DNA of 5,896 bases, taken from assembly GCA_025457805.1 (NCBI GenBank), contig JALOTR010000207.1, forward strand, positions 1 through 5,896, read 5' to 3'. Each line of letters starts with the position of its first letter. The stretch's first letter is position 1. Positions 5,135-5,896 of this stretch are shown one piece after another. The DNA is from Akkermansiaceae bacterium (GTDB lineage Bacteria; Verrucomicrobiota; Verrucomicrobiia; Verrucomicrobiales; Akkermansiaceae). Position numbers and translations under genes: made by a program. Below the pieces are notes generated by a model that saw only the letters and a program-made list of their open reading frames with translations, made no database searches and was not told the origin of the DNA.

Positions 5135-5896
5135 TCACCGCACGCTCTGGATGCCGGATTCGACTTCGGTGGCGAGGCGTTGGAAGACTTCTTCGAACTC
5201 GCCGGTGCCATCGATGGTGACGACTTCGCGGACTTGTTGGTATTTTTCGATGACGGGCAGGGTTTTGGTTTCGTGTTCCTGGAGGCGGCCGACGATTCTG
5301 GCGGTGCTGGAATCATAGGGCATTTGGCGCTCGGTGTGGCTGCGGGCGTCGAGGCGGCGGATGAGTTCGAGGGTGGGCACTTCGATGTCGATGATCTTTG
5401 AAATGCGCGAGCCGTGTTTGCGGAGCAGGCCATCGAGGATATAAGATTGCACCAGCGTGCGGGGAAATCCCTTGAAGATGAATCCTTTTTTGCCGCGGGC
5501 GTTTTCGATTTTCTTGTCGATGAGGCGCACGACGATTTCATCCGGCACAAGGCGGCCGTGTTGATAACAATCCGCCACTTCGCGGCCGATCTCGGTGTCG
5601 TTGCGGATTTCCTCGTCGAGCATGCGGCCGGTGGCGACGTATTCGAGGCCGAACTTCGCGGCAAGGGCCAACCCCTGGGAACCGCGGCCGGAGCCGGGGT
5701 AGCCGAAGAGGACGACGTTGAAGAGATTCTTGTCGAGTTCGCGCTGGATGACTTTCACGATGTCCTCGCGGACTTGTTCGACGGAGCGGGTGCCATCGAT
5801 GTCGATCTGCTGGTCCTTGTCGGCATAGAATTTGAGGACGGGCAGGGTTTTGTCATGATACTCGCGGAGGCGGTTGCGGATGACGGTTTCGTTGTC
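5135..5896 (-). CDS. Tandem-domain adenylate kinase-like protein, C-terminal 253 residues; second domain degenerate
   Basis: The reading frame is open from the right edge to a stop at 5135, so the true start lies outside the window; the GTG at 5758 is an internal valine. Visible residues 1-54 match the C-terminal end of an adenylate kinase domain (ETVIRNRLREYHDKTLPVLKFY, then IDGTRSVEQVRED). A second complete kinase-like fold follows: P-loop GYPGSGRGSQ at 65-74, ATGRML at 88-93, KGFPRT at 142-147 and a very short LID near 185-195. Adenylate kinase interconverts ATP plus AMP and two ADP in the cytosol. Compared with E. coli Adk, domain 2 has Arg71 for K13, Arg91 for D33, Asp94 for R36, Lys142 for D84, Pro193 for R156 and Ser196 for D159. 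Counterparts of R88, R119, R123 and R167 are kept. I infer that domain 1 is the active kinase and domain 2 a regulatory or structural pseudokinase. The gene is convergent with the AlbA_2 gene. Confidence 0.85.
   Translation of the reverse strand, partial: DNETVIRNRLREYHDKTLPVLKFYADKDQQIDIDGTRSVEQVREDIVKVIQRELDKNLFNVVLFGYPGSGRGSQGLALAAKFGLEYVATGRMLDEEIRNDTEIGREVADCYQHGRLVPDEIVVRLIDKKIENARGKKGFIFKGFPRTLVQSYILDGLLRKHGSRISKIIDIEVPTLELIRRLDARSHTERQMPYDSSTARIVGRLQEHETKTLPVIEKYQQVREVVTIDGTGEFEEVFQRLATEVESGIQSVR

Noticed and set aside
4878..5318. Plus-strand frames across the convergent spacer and adenylate kinase end
   Set aside because: Their translations are dominated by runs generated by the 9-bp repeats, and they then run antisense to the kinase gene.
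5135..5758. Adenylate kinase starting at the GTG at 5758 (207 residues)
   Set aside because: The frame stays open upstream to the window edge and encodes a typical adenylate kinase C-terminus, so the GTG is an internal valine codon.

Overview
The window looks like a piece of a chromosome from a GC-rich, aerobic or microaerobic Gram-negative bacterium. I favour Verrucomicrobiota. That guess rests on the flavour of the CcoG and AlbA_2/HATPase proteins and on intergenic 9-bp repeat arrays resembling ones I associate with that group; it is inference, not proof. Both window edges cut through genes.

Layout. On the minus strand, read from about 2.7 kb down to the left edge, lies a copper/cbb3-oxidase maturation cluster. 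It starts with ccoG (FixG, a membrane ferredoxin-like protein with two 4Fe-4S motifs). A 46-residue single-span microprotein follows, whose ATG overlaps the ccoG stop as ATGA. Then comes a six-span SafE/UreH-type membrane protein with the HCAGMCGP and PCGP motifs. After 131 bases the start of a DEDD-type 3'-5' exonuclease runs off the left edge. The oxidase structural genes (ccoNOP) and the copper ATPase (ccoI) are not in the window. Divergent from ccoG, on the plus strand, is a single regulator-like gene (3082-4725): an AlbA_2 (Schlafen-type) N-terminal domain, a RecG-C/HATPase-like middle and a winged-helix tail. At the right edge, on the minus strand, is the end of an adenylate kinase gene that encodes two kinase-like domains in one chain.

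Non-coding regions. The divergent spacer (about 2707-3081) holds a large interrupted inverted repeat (2733-2803) just upstream of ccoG and one plausible sigma70-like promoter facing the plus-strand gene. The convergent spacer (4726-5134) is dense in short repeats: a 12-bp tandem repeat that overlaps the stop codon of the upstream gene and has an inverted copy downstream, an 11-bp duplication, three consecutive hairpin-forming segments and two separate 9-bp x3 arrays.

How the genes fit together. CcoG, the microprotein and the SafE-like protein form a plausible unit handling copper or redox chemistry during cbb3 oxidase assembly. The exonuclease, the AlbA_2 protein and the adenylate kinase have no evident link to it. 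Nothing here amounts to a clearly new multi-gene system. The items most worth a second look are the tandem adenylate kinase whose second domain has lost most catalytic residues, the microprotein in the place where FixH is expected, and the structured repeats upstream of ccoG and in the convergent spacer.
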